Source: Saccharothrix sp. NRRL B-16314 (GTDB taxonomy: Bacteria > Actinomycetota > Actinomycetes > Mycobacteriales > Pseudonocardiaceae). Taken from it: DNA of 64,000 nt. The notes below the pieces were generated by a model. It made no database searches. It saw only the letters and a program-made list of their open reading frames with translations, and was not told the origin of the DNA. This document shows, in pieces, positions 25,954 to 34,090 of the stretch (within the stretch, counting starts at the first letter, position 1; every line of letters begins with the position of its first letter). The position numbers and the translations under genes were made by a program. The stretch covers positions 173,167-237,166 of the forward strand of contig NZ_JNXC01000022.1 in assembly GCF_000716595.1 (NCBI RefSeq), given 5' to 3'.

Positions 25954-27127
25954 GAACGAACGCGTGCCGGACACCCCGCTGTGGCGCAACGCGTCGTTCG
26001 CGCTGCTCTGGGCCGGGCACACGGTGTCGCTCGTCGGGTCGCAGGTGACGGTGATCGCGGTGCCGCTGATCGCCGCGTTCACGCTGGGCGCCGGGCCGTG
26101 GGCGATCGGGGTGGTCGCCGCGTGCGGGCGGTTGCCGTACCTGGTGTTCGGGTTGCCGGCCGGGCTGTGGGTGGACCGGTGGCCTCGGCGGGCGGTGGCG
26201 GCGGTGTGCGCGATCGGGCAGGCGGTGGCGCTGGGGGCGGTGCCGGTCGCCGCTGCGGTCGGGGTGCTGTCGGTGCCGTTGCTGGCCGCGGTGGCGTTCG
26301 TGGCGGGGGCGTTCGCCGTGGTCGGGGACATCGCGGGGTTGGCGCTGGTGCCGATGGTGGTGCCGCGCGGGCAGTTGACCCGGGCGCAGGGCGCGGTGGA
26401 GGTCGGTCAGGCCACGGCGCAGATCGCCGGGCCCGCGCTGGGCGGGTGGCTGGTCGGTGTGATCACGGCCGCCGGTGCGCTGCTGGCCGACGCGGCCACG
26501 TTCCTCGTCGCGGCGGTGACGCTCGTCCGGCTGCGGCAGGTGGGGGAGCAGCCCCAGGCGACCGGCGGGATGTGGGACGGCGTCCGGGCCGTCTTCGGGC
26601 ACCACGCCCTGCGGCGGGTCACGCTGTGCACGGCGACGCACGTCTTCTGGTTCAACGCCTTCACCGTCGTCGTCCTGCTGCACCTGGTGTCGGACCGGGG
26701 CATGTCGGCGGCGCAGGCCGGGCTGACGCTGTCCGTCGGGGCGGTCGGTGGGCTGGCGGGCGCCCTCGTCGCCGCCCGGCTGGGCGAACGGTGGGGCCGC
26801 CGCCGCACGATGGTCGCCGCGATCCTCGTCGCCGGCGGCGGGCAGGCGCTGGTGGTGGTGGAGCCGTTCACGGCGGTCGCGGTGATGTGGTTCGCGCTCC
26901 AGGTCTACAACGTGCACCAGGTGCCGGTGCGGTACGAGGCCACGCCGGGCGCGCTGCACGGGCGCGTCAACGCGACCATCCGCACCGTGGTCTGGGGCAC
27001 GGCGCCCGCCGGGGCGCTGGTGGGCGGGCTGCTCGGTCAGGGCGTCGGTCTCGGCGCGACGCTCGTGCTCAGCGGCGTCGGCGCCGCGACGGCGTGCCTG
27101 TGGCTGATCCGGACCCGGGTCGGCTGA
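25952..27127 (+). CDS. MFS transporter
   Basis: 391 residues from GTG 25952 (VNERVPDTPLWRNASFALLWAGHTVSLVGSQVTVIAVPLI). About 12 hydrophobic helices. Helix 2-3 signature GLPAGLWVDRWPRRAVAAVCAIGQAV. An MFS_3 (enterobactin-exporter-like) protein, typical of antibiotic or siderophore export or self-resistance. It follows another MFS gene and precedes the hexapeptide mini-ORF array on the other strand, but a functional link is only a possibility. Confidence 0.9.
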   Translation: MNERVPDTPLWRNASFALLWAGHTVSLVGSQVTVIAVPLIAAFTLGAGPWAIGVVAACGRLPYLVFGLPAGLWVDRWPRRAVAAVCAIGQAVALGAVPVAAAVGVLSVPLLAAVAFVAGAFAVVGDIAGLALVPMVVPRGQLTRAQGAVEVGQATAQIAGPALGGWLVGVITAAGALLADAATFLVAAVTLVRLRQVGEQPQATGGMWDGVRAVFGHHALRRVTLCTATHVFWFNAFTVVVLLHLVSDRGMSAAQAGLTLSVGAVGGLAGALVAARLGERWGRRRTMVAAILVAGGGQALVVVEPFTAVAVMWFALQVYNVHQVPVRYEATPGALHGRVNATIRTVVWGTAPAGALVGGLLGQGVGLGATLVLSGVGAATACLWLIRTRVG

Positions 27128-27345
27128 CCAGGTCGACCCCGCTGGCTGGCTGCGCTGGCTGACCGCGCTGGCTGACCGGGCTGGCTGGCTGTGCTGGCTG
27201 ACTGCGCCGCCTGATCGGGGCTGGCTGACCGCGCGCCGCCTGTGCTGGCCGACCGGGCTGGCTGACTGCGCTGACTGCGCTGGCTGACTGCGCTGGCCGA
27301 CCGGGCTGGCTGCCGCGTCGGCTGACCGCGCCGGCCGCGGGAGTC
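27128..27345. repeat. Tandem CTGGCTGAC(T/C)G-type repeats after the second MFS gene
   Basis: About 220 bases of imperfect units such as GCTGGCTGACCGGGCTGGCT and GGCTGACTGCGCTG, 10-20 bases each. No gene on the plus strand. On the minus strand they would encode Ser-Ala-Ser-Gln-Pro repeats in a frame that could start at GTG 27384, after a GGAGAAG, but this is not convincing as a protein. Confidence 0.75.
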
Positions 27346-27409
27346 GGGTCTCGCCGCGGCCTGGCCCTCGGGGTTCTCGTCGTGCACCGTTCTTCTCCCG
27401 TGCCGGGCA

Positions 27410-27430
27410 TCACCAGATCTTGTCGCGCAT
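27410..27430 (-). CDS. Mini-ORF copy 1: M-R-D-K-I-W-stop
   Basis: Six codons starting at ATG 27430, with GGGAGGTG (27438-27445) 7 bases upstream. Last of four copies in the direction of reading. Codons are identical to copies 2 and 3. No known family. Confidence 0.5.
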   Translation of the reverse strand: MRDKIW

Positions 27431-27485
27431 GGCGGCGCACCTCCCTCGGCGTGGCTCACGGTCCGCACTTCGTCACCACGGGGGT

Positions 27486-27506
27486 TCACCAGATCTTGTC
27501 GCGCAT
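27486..27506 (-). CDS. Mini-ORF copy 2: M-R-D-K-I-W-stop
   Basis: Six codons starting at ATG 27506. AAGGAGGTG, an almost ideal Shine-Dalgarno, with its GGAGGTG core at 27514-27520, lies 7 bases upstream. The bases between ribosome site and ATG (7) differ from the other copies, while the peptide codons are identical. Confidence 0.5.
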   Translation of the reverse strand: MRDKIW

Positions 27507-27563
27507 GCCGGAACACCTCCTTCCGCACGGCTCGCCGTCGGTACTCGGTCTCACCACGGGGGA

Positions 27564-27584
27564 TCACCAGATCTTGTCGCGCAT
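27564..27584 (-). CDS. Mini-ORF copy 3: M-R-D-K-I-W-stop
   Basis: Six codons starting at ATG 27584 with GGAGGTG (27590-27596) 5 bases upstream. Downstream of the stop it shares CCCCCGTGGTGA with the stretch after copy 2, showing that the whole unit was duplicated and the rest then diverged. Confidence 0.5.
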   Translation of the reverse strand: MRDKIW

Positions 27585-27631
27585 GACCACACCTCCGCCC
27601 TTCCCTCGTCCGGATGCCCTGACCAGCGGTT

Positions 27632-27652
27632 TCACCAGATCTTGTCGCGCAC
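27632..27652 (-). CDS. Mini-ORF copy 4: V(start)-R-D-K-I-W-stop
   Basis: Six codons starting at GTG 27652, the only base difference from the other copies, and one that keeps start function. GGAGGTGAT (core 27659-27665) lies 6 bases upstream. It is first in reading order, about 55 bases downstream of the palindrome at 27706-27724, which may hold its promoter. Confidence 0.5.
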   Translation of the reverse strand: MRDKIW

Positions 27653-27705
27653 CGCAATCACCTCCAGTGGTTGCCGTCACCCCGGTAGCGGCTGACATCC
27701 GCGCA

Positions 27706-27724
27706 GGTCACCTATACTGTGACC
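27706..27724. promoter_or_regulatory. Palindrome over a -10 box between the mini-ORF array and the GGDEF gene
   Basis: GGTCAC-N7-GTGACC, perfect 6-bp arms. The centre contains TATACT (27713-27718), a consensus -10 for the plus-strand GGDEF gene, with CTGACA (27692-27697) 15 bases upstream as a possible -35. It looks like an operator that would block this promoter and possibly a divergent one for the mini-ORFs. Confidence 0.55.
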
Positions 27725-27772
27725 CTCCGTCCGGGCACGATGACAGTCCGGTGTAGACGGCCGTGAGGAACC

Positions 27773-29098
27773 ATGGGCAGAGAGCGTTCGGCGTCGTCGG
27801 GCGATCGACGCTGGTCACTATGGTCCCTGCCCCGGCAGGCCTTGGTGTACGTGCTGTCGGTGGATCTTCTCGCCGTGATCGCGATCGCCGCGTCCACCGC
27901 GTGGCCCGTGCCGGCCGACTCCTGGACCGTGTTCGCCGTCCTCCTCGGCTGCGCCGCCCTGCACCTGCACTCCTCGCGCTGGATCGAGCGCATCCGCCGC
28001 GACCACAGCCACCTGCCACACGTCGACCTGTGCAGCATCTGGATCGTGGCCGGCGCGCTGGTGCTGCCGCCGACCCTCGCCGTCGCCCTCGTCGTGATCA
28101 TGTACGCGCACCGCTGGTGGGTCGTCGGCCGCTGGGACGCGTCCCGCCCGCCGCACCGGTGCGTGTTCACCACGGCCATGATGGTGCTGGCCACGCTCGC
28201 CGCGAGCACCGTGGCGGGCATCACCGGGCTGCGCGAGCACCTGCGCACCGGGCAGCCCGACGGGCCGCTCGACCTGGTCGGACTGGTCGGCGCGGGCACC
28301 GCGCAGTGGCTCGTCAACACCGCCCTGGTCGCCGCCGTGATCCTGCTGACGGTCCGGCCCCGCTCGGTGAAGGACGCCATCGGCAGCGGCGCGGACAACC
28401 TGCTCGAAGCCGGTCAGCTCGTGATGGGCGGGTTCGTCGCCCTCGCCGTGGCGTGGTGGCCCGGGTTCGCGGTGCCGATGGTCGTCGCGGCCGTCGCCCT
28501 GCACCGCACCGTGCTCATCCACCAGCTGGAATTGGCCGCCCGCACCGACACCAAGACAGGACTGCTCAACGCCGAGGCGTGGCACCTCCAGGCCATGCTG
28601 GAACTGCAGCGCACCCGTCAGCAGCCGCCCGGCGCGCGGGTCGGCCTGTTCATGATCGACGTCGACCACTTCAAGGACATCAACGACACGCACGGCCACC
28701 AGACCGGCGACCTGGTGCTCAGGCGCATCGCGGCGGCGCTGGAGTGCGCGGTCCGGCGCGGTGACGCGGTGGGCCGGTTCGGCGGCGAGGAGTTCGCCGT
28801 GCTGCTGCCCGGCGTGGAGCACGAGGAGGCGGTGGCGATCGCCGAGCGGATGCGCTCGGAGGTCCACCGGGTCCTCGTGGACGACGGCAACGGCGGGACG
28901 GTCGCCGGTCTGACGGTCAGCATCGGCATCGCGGTGTGGCCCGAGGTCGACGAGGACACCGTGGAAGGCCTGCTCGCGGCGGCCGACGCGGCGCTGTACG
29001 ACGCCAAGCGGCTCGGCCGCGACCAGGTGCAGTCCGCGGGCAGGCACCGCCGCTCACCGTGGACCCCGGCGGCCCGGTCGGAACGGCCCGGCGTGTAA
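27773..29098 (+). CDS. Membrane diguanylate cyclase (GGDEF)
   Basis: 441 residues from ATG 27773, with GAGG 4 bases upstream. An N-terminal membrane sensor of about six helices (30-260) is followed by a GGDEF domain (265-420): TDTKTGLLNAEAW, DVDHFKDINDTHGHQTGD, active loop GRFGGEEFAVLLP. An RxxD inhibitory site (RRGD) lies five residues before GGEEF, so product inhibition is expected. It makes cyclic di-GMP from two GTP, a signal controlling development in actinomycetes. It is preceded by the palindromic promoter. Confidence 0.93.
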   Translation: MGRERSASSGDRRWSLWSLPRQALVYVLSVDLLAVIAIAASTAWPVPADSWTVFAVLLGCAALHLHSSRWIERIRRDHSHLPHVDLCSIWIVAGALVLPPTLAVALVVIMYAHRWWVVGRWDASRPPHRCVFTTAMMVLATLAASTVAGITGLREHLRTGQPDGPLDLVGLVGAGTAQWLVNTALVAAVILLTVRPRSVKDAIGSGADNLLEAGQLVMGGFVALAVAWWPGFAVPMVVAAVALHRTVLIHQLELAARTDTKTGLLNAEAWHLQAMLELQRTRQQPPGARVGLFMIDVDHFKDINDTHGHQTGDLVLRRIAAALECAVRRGDAVGRFGGEEFAVLLPGVEHEEAVAIAERMRSEVHRVLVDDGNGGTVAGLTVSIGIAVWPEVDEDTVEGLLAAADAALYDAKRLGRDQVQSAGRHRRSPWTPAARSERPGV

Positions 29099-29207
29099 CA
29101 ACCGCGCATCCCCGCCGGATCTCCTACAGGTCAGGCCGTCGGTGGCGTAGTTTCTGGCCCGCCACCACCGACACGGTGGACCATCCGGTTGCAAGGGTCG
29201 TGAGACT

Positions 29208-32200
29208 GTGGACCTCGGTGCCCCGCACGGAGTTCGATTCCGCTTCGAGGCGGGGTTGCTGCGTGCCGTCCTGCTCGACGTGCACCGCAAACCGCCGGTC
29301 GACGCGGTCGAGGAGCTGACCGCCGAGGCGGGAGCCCGCGACCTGTTCGTCGACGAGACCCGCGACGGGCACGTGCGCGCGTCGCTGCGGCAGCGGTTCG
29401 ACCTGCCCGCGCCCGCCCGCTGGCGGCTCGCCGTCGACGCGCCCGCCACCCGGACCGGCGACGGGGTGTCGTTCGCCCTGCCCGGCTCGGTGACGCTGGT
29501 GGTGTCCGGCTCGGTGCCGTGCGAGGTGGAGGACGGCGGCGTGTCCGTGGAGCTGCCCGAGGGCGTGTCGGAGCTGGACGTCACGGTGACCAGCGAGCCG
29601 GTGTTCGACGTCGGTGACACGGTCGTGGTGTGCCGCCCGGACCAGGTGCGGGAGGCCGCGGTCGTGGTGTCGTGCCTGCCGGCGGACCGGGTCACCCCCG
29701 TCGTCACGCTCCGGGCGGGGGACGCCTCGTCGCACCGGCACGACGAGCTGGTCACCGACCTCCTCGACGCGATGGGCGTGCGGCGGGTGGTGTTCCTCGC
29801 CGAACCCGACCTCGAACCCGACCTCGGACCCAACGTCGCCGGACCCGACGGCGCCGTCTCCGAGCTGTTCCCCGACCTGCCCGAACGCCTGCACCTGACC
29901 TGCGACGACCCCGTCGGCCTGACCGGCAAGGCGTGGGAGCTGCTGCGCGGCGGCGGCGAGCCGGAACGCACCCTCGACGTCGCGCCGGACGCGGACTTCG
30001 TCGCCGCGCTGTTCACCGCCCTGCGCACCGGGGCGGCGCTGCGCGTGGACGACGACGCCCCGCCCGTGCCGTTCGCCGAGCACAACCCGGCCGACGGCGA
30101 CGAGGCCGTCCTGGTCGAGCGCACCGGCGAGGCGGACGACCTGGTGGCCGCCGTCTACGCGCACCACCGCGGCGCCCGGCTGGTCGTCACGCCGAAGCCG
30201 GACCTGGCCGAGGTGCGCACGGTGGTGGCCGAGGAGCAGGACCGGGTCACCGCGGCGGCGGGCGCGATCGGGGACGCGGTCAAGGGCATCGGGTTCGTGG
30301 AGGCCCTGTGGCGGTACCTGTCCTCCGGCGGCCACGACCCGTACGCGGCGGTCGAGGCCGTGGTGACCGCGCAGGTGCCCGCCGAGGCGGTCGAGGCCGT
30401 CGGCGACCGGGCGCTGACGGCGTTCACCACCGGTCTGCCCTACCCGTTCGTGCACACCGAGACCGTGAACTGGGCGCGCAAGCCGATCGGGCACGTCGTG
30501 GCGGACCCGACGCTGGTCGTGCTCACCGAACTGCACCGCGCGGGCGTGGCGCGGGAGCCCGGCGCGTTCAGCCTGGTGCTCGACTCCGGCACGTTCCTGG
30601 AGGTCCCGGAGAGCACCGCGTCGCTGGGCCACCACACCCACCCGATCGTGCTGACCGACGCGTCACCCGACGACCTGCGTGACCTGGTCGCCGACCTGCC
30701 GGTCGAAGTGGTGTTCTTCAACGTCCACGACGCCGACGACGCCATCGTGCTGGGCGGGCGGGGGCTGCCGGACGGGGACGTCCCGGTGACCCTGCGGAAC
30801 CGGCCGATCGTGTTCAACAACTCCTGCCGGTCCTGGACGGACCTGGGCCGCGAGTTCGTGCGGGCCGGCGCGCGCGGCTACATCGGCACGCTGTGGACCA
30901 TCCCGGCGAACCTGGCCGCCGGGTTCGCCCGAACCGTCGTGCGGCGGCTCACCGCCGAGGAGACGCCCGCCGCGCGCGCCATCGTCAACACCGGCACGCC
31001 CGGCGGCATCGAACGGTCCTACCTGTACGCGGGCACCGTGAACGGCAGGCTGGACGAGTGGCGCGACCGGTCCACCACCCACGCGGAGGCGGCGCTCACC
31101 GGCTGCGAGCTGCTGGCCGCCGCCGCGCGCCGCCGCACCGGCCCGCTGTCCTCCGTGCTGCACCGGGAGATCTCGGCGCTGCGCCGGATCGCCGAGACGG
31201 GTGACGCGACCGACACCCCGTCGTTCGCCGGCGTGCTGCTGGCCGAGCTGGCGCTGGAGGACGACGACTGGGTCGCCGCCGACCTGGTCGAGCGGATCGA
31301 CGCCCTGCTGCCCGGACTCGGCCTGCCGGACAACGAGGTGGAACCCCTCTGGGCGACCAGGTTCGCGCTCACCGCGTCCCGGTCCGAGCGCCGCGGGGAA
31401 TACCCGGCGGCGTTGGCGGACTTCGAACGGTGTGTGGGCCTGGGCGACGCGTGCCGCGACCGAGCGGACGTCCTGCTGCGGATGGCGAGGCTGCTGATGC
31501 GAGAAGGCAGAACGGACGAGGCCGGCCAGGCGGCTCGGCTGGCGCACGACGAGCACCGCGCCCGCGGGGACAGACCCGGGCTGCTGGACTCGATCACCGT
31601 GCTCGACGAGCTGGGCGAAGCGGACACCGGGACCGCCCTCCGCTACGCCATCGAGGGCCACGATCTTGCCGAGGAACTGGGTGATCGCGTCCGGCAGGCG
31701 GCGTTCGCGCTCCTCGAGTGCGACCGGTACCGCGAGCACGGCGACCTGGCCGGCGCGATCGACGCCGGATCACGTGCGGTGGAGCTGTTCCGCGAGCTGG
31801 GCGACGACCGGCAGGAGCTGGCCGCGTTGCGCCGGCTCGGCGAGTGCCACCGCGTCCGGGGCGACCTGGAGACCGCGCAGCACTACGCCACCGTCGGCCT
31901 GGCCCGCGCGGAGCAGGTGGGTGCGGCGGCCGAGGTGGCGTCGTTCCACGACGACCTGGGCGGCGTGCTCAGCGCGCGCGGCGAGCACGCCACGGCGTTG
32001 GGGCACTACCGGCACGCGGTGGAGAAGCTGGTCGCGACCGGCGCCTGGGAGCGCGGCGCGGAACTGCTGCCGCACCTCGCCGTCGGCGCGGTCCGCGCGG
32101 CCGACCCGGAGGCGCTGTGGACGGCCGCCCTGTGCGGTGGCCTGATCTGCGAGGTCGCGCCGCGCGAGGTGTGGGCGTCGGTGCTGCCGCTGGTGGTGGA

Positions 32201-32516
32201 CTCGATGAAGCGGGCGATCGAGACCGGGCCGCTGGAGCTCACCGAACGCGGCATGACCGACTTCGCCAGCGCGGTGACCGCCGGCAAGCGCGAGGACATG
32301 CCGTTCCAGGTGGGTCTGCTCGCCGACGTGGTGGTCGTGCTGCTGGCGTGGCTGATGGACCGCGCCGACTCGGGCATCCTCGGGTTCGCCCGCGAAGTGG
32401 ACCGCACCAGCGGCGGCGTGCTCGACCTCGTCGGCTACACGGCCGTGCCGTACGGCGAACGCGCCCGCAACCCCGGGGTGGGCCGGTCGCGGCCTACCAG
32501 TGCCGGCCCGCGGTGA
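29208..32516 (+). CDS. CHAT-domain protease-like protein with TPR repeats
   Basis: 1102 residues from GTG 29208. Residues 140-640 hold a CHAT (caspase/separase-like) domain. The catalytic dyad is seen as His507 (VEVVFFNVHDADDA) and Cys540 (RPIVFNNSCRSW), followed by GARGYIGTLWTIPANLAAGF, the usual CHAT tail. Residues about 690-930 form TPR-like helical repeats (ALADFERCVGLGD, ALRYAIEGHDLAEELGD, AIDAGSRAVELFRELGD, QHYATVGLARAEQVG). CHAT-TPR proteins act as proteases in signalling, and some in phage defence and cell death. No obvious partner adjoins. Its 3' end overlaps the convergent DUF4865 gene by 23 bases. Confidence 0.88.
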   Translation: MDLGAPHGVRFRFEAGLLRAVLLDVHRKPPVDAVEELTAEAGARDLFVDETRDGHVRASLRQRFDLPAPARWRLAVDAPATRTGDGVSFALPGSVTLVVSGSVPCEVEDGGVSVELPEGVSELDVTVTSEPVFDVGDTVVVCRPDQVREAAVVVSCLPADRVTPVVTLRAGDASSHRHDELVTDLLDAMGVRRVVFLAEPDLEPDLGPNVAGPDGAVSELFPDLPERLHLTCDDPVGLTGKAWELLRGGGEPERTLDVAPDADFVAALFTALRTGAALRVDDDAPPVPFAEHNPADGDEAVLVERTGEADDLVAAVYAHHRGARLVVTPKPDLAEVRTVVAEEQDRVTAAAGAIGDAVKGIGFVEALWRYLSSGGHDPYAAVEAVVTAQVPAEAVEAVGDRALTAFTTGLPYPFVHTETVNWARKPIGHVVADPTLVVLTELHRAGVAREPGAFSLVLDSGTFLEVPESTASLGHHTHPIVLTDASPDDLRDLVADLPVEVVFFNVHDADDAIVLGGRGLPDGDVPVTLRNRPIVFNNSCRSWTDLGREFVRAGARGYIGTLWTIPANLAAGFARTVVRRLTAEETPAARAIVNTGTPGGIERSYLYAGTVNGRLDEWRDRSTTHAEAALTGCELLAAAARRRTGPLSSVLHREISALRRIAETGDATDTPSFAGVLLAELALEDDDWVAADLVERIDALLPGLGLPDNEVEPLWATRFALTASRSERRGEYPAALADFERCVGLGDACRDRADVLLRMARLLMREGRTDEAGQAARLAHDEHRARGDRPGLLDSITVLDELGEADTGTALRYAIEGHDLAEELGDRVRQAAFALLECDRYREHGDLAGAIDAGSRAVELFRELGDDRQELAALRRLGECHRVRGDLETAQHYATVGLARAEQVGAAAEVASFHDDLGGVLSARGEHATALGHYRHAVEKLVATGAWERGAELLPHLAVGAVRAADPEALWTAALCGGLICEVAPREVWASVLPLVVDSMKRAIETGPLELTERGMTDFASAVTAGKREDMPFQVGLLADVVVVLLAWLMDRADSGILGFAREVDRTSGGVLDLVGYTAVPYGERARNPGVGRSRPTSAGPR

Positions 32517-33075
32517 GGTCGTCCAGCTCGGGCCGCGACAGGTGCGGCACGCGGTAGCGCACCTCGTCCTCGGGTGCGGCCTCCGGCGTGCTCCACACCG
32601 TGAAGTGCAGCAGCTCCCAGTGCCTCGGGTCGATCGCCAGCGCGGTGGCGTGCACCTCGGGGTGGTCCTTGCGCCGCTCCAGGTCGGCCAACGCCCGGTC
32701 GATCGCCTCGGCGGGGTCGGCGTCGGCGGGGAGGTGCCAGGTGCGCTTGGAGGCGGCGGTGGCCGTGGCGGCGGCGCCCCGCTCGAACGCCAGACCCGCC
32801 CAGTGCTGCACCACCGGCCGACCGAAGTCCCCGCTCAGGCCGCGGAAGCCCGGCCCCCACAGGAAGCTGTTCATGCCCTCGGCGGTGCGCCAGAGGTAGA
32901 ACGGGGCGTACTGGTTCACCGGCGAACCGTCGACCCCGCGTTCCCGCACGCAGTACGCCTTGAGACCCAGCCCCGGGAAGGCGTCCAACGCCGAGCCGCG
33001 GGTGGCGACCCTGGTGCGGATGACGTCCATGTCGTAGTCGGCGGGCAGGGTGATCTCGTACTGCATCGCGTGCAT
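32494..33075 (-). CDS. DUF4865 family protein
   Basis: 193 residues from ATG 33075 (MHAMQYEITLPADYDMDVIRTRVATRG; ATG 33066 also possible). Shares the DUF4865 pattern: FPGLGLKAYCVRERG, NQYAPFYLWRTAEGMNSFLWG, and FGRPVVQHW. Function unknown; the dimeric alpha-beta barrel look suggests a small-molecule monooxygenase-like fold (inference). It follows the P1 peptidase by two bases, so they form an operon. Confidence 0.82.
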   Translation of the reverse strand: MHAMQYEITLPADYDMDVIRTRVATRGSALDAFPGLGLKAYCVRERGVDGSPVNQYAPFYLWRTAEGMNSFLWGPGFRGLSGDFGRPVVQHWAGLAFERGAAATATAASKRTWHLPADADPAEAIDRALADLERRKDHPEVHATALAIDPRHWELLHFTVWSTPEAAPEDEVRYRVPHLSRPELDDLTAGRHW

Positions 33076-33077
33076 GG

Positions 33078-34049
33078 TCAGGTCCTCAGGTACGTGGCTG
33101 CGGTGCGTGGGTACAGCTCGCGGTAGGCCGCCAGGTGGCCCCACGGCGTGGTGACGGACTCGGCGCGGAGCAGGCCGTGCACCAGCGCCCGCGCGAACAC
33201 TTCCCGTGCCGCCGCGAGCACTTGGTCCGGGTCGGCGGCGAGCGCGCCTGCATCGGGGGTGCCTGCGTCGTGTGTGCCGGTCGAGGCGGCGAAGACCGTG
33301 TCGCCGTCGGTGAGGCCGTGCGCCGGGCGGACGGCGAGCGCCAGGCCGTCCTGAGCGGCGGTGGCCAGGCCGAACAGGTGCGGCAGGCGGGCGTTCGTCG
33401 CCACCACGCCGATGACCGTGTTGAACGGCTGGGCGTGGCCGGCGATCCGGGCGGCTTCGAGGTCGTCCCCCTGGTAGGCGGGGAACTCGCCCGGCCCGCC
33501 GAGGTGGGTGGCGAACGGCAGGCCGGTGTCGACGTCGACGGAGGGGCCGACCGCGTTCAGGGCCGCGATCGCGCCGACGACCACGCCGCCGGGCAGCGTG
33601 GTGCTCGCCGTGCCCAGCCCGCCTTTCAGCGTGGCGTTCAGCGCGCCCATGCCCGCGCCGACGTTGCCCTGCGCGACCTCGACGCCCGCGTTCCGCACCG
33701 CCTCCGCGCCCTCGTCCGGCCCGGGGAAGGCGTGGAAGTCACCGCCGCGGCCGAGGTCGAACAGCGCGGCGGCGGGCACGAACGACCCCAGCTCCCGAGC
33801 GGCACCGTCCGCCGCCGCCAGCCCGTAGGCGCTGCCACCGGTCAGCACGATGCCGCGCACCTCACGGCCGCCGTAGCGGGCGTCCAGCGCGGCCGTGTCC
33901 CGCGTCGCCGGAGCACCACCGCGAACGTCCACAGTGGACAGCGTGCCGGGCGGGAAGAGCACGGCCGTGGTGCCGGTCAACGCACCGCCACCGATCCGCG
34001 TGGCGTGCCCGACCAGCACACCTGCCACATCGGTGATCGAGTTCCGCAC
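33078..34049 (-). CDS. P1/S58-family peptidase (DmpA/ beta-peptidyl aminopeptidase-like)
   Basis: 323 residues from GTG 34049 (VRNSITDVAGVLVGHATRIGGGALTGTTAVLFP). Conserved blocks: GGAPATRDT, GIVLTGGSAYGLAAADGAAR, GNVGAGMGALNATLKGGLGTAS and GDTVFAASTGTHD. Family members cleave themselves to create an N-terminal nucleophile and act as aminopeptidases on short or beta-peptides. Ends two bases before the DUF4865 start. Confidence 0.9.
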   Translation of the reverse strand: MRNSITDVAGVLVGHATRIGGGALTGTTAVLFPPGTLSTVDVRGGAPATRDTAALDARYGGREVRGIVLTGGSAYGLAAADGAARELGSFVPAAALFDLGRGGDFHAFPGPDEGAEAVRNAGVEVAQGNVGAGMGALNATLKGGLGTASTTLPGGVVVGAIAALNAVGPSVDVDTGLPFATHLGGPGEFPAYQGDDLEAARIAGHAQPFNTVIGVVATNARLPHLFGLATAAQDGLALAVRPAHGLTDGDTVFAASTGTHDAGTPDAGALAADPDQVLAAAREVFARALVHGLLRAESVTTPWGHLAAYRELYPRTAATYLRT

Positions 34050-34090
34050 GCCGCCGATGGTACTGGCCGGGCGCCCGCCGACCTCGTCGG

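Noticed and set aside
27410..27652. The 20-base repeats as plain protein-binding iterons
   Set aside because: Not excluded, but spacing is irregular, copies are not palindromic, and each has a correctly placed Shine-Dalgarno, start and stop. Translation explains more of the pattern.
27632..27652. Mini-ORFs as a tryptophan-type attenuator leader
   Set aside because: Only one Trp per copy, four separate stops, no terminator/antiterminator pair seen, and no amino-acid biosynthesis gene downstream.
27037..27657. 206-codon minus-strand frame through the hexapeptide array
   Set aside because: It reads the array in mixed frames (ARQDLV, CATRSG) because unit lengths are not multiples of three. The Ser-Ala-rich tail comes from repeats.
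29124..30641. 505-codon minus-strand frame
   Set aside because: Shadow of the CHAT gene, whose motifs are on the plus strand.
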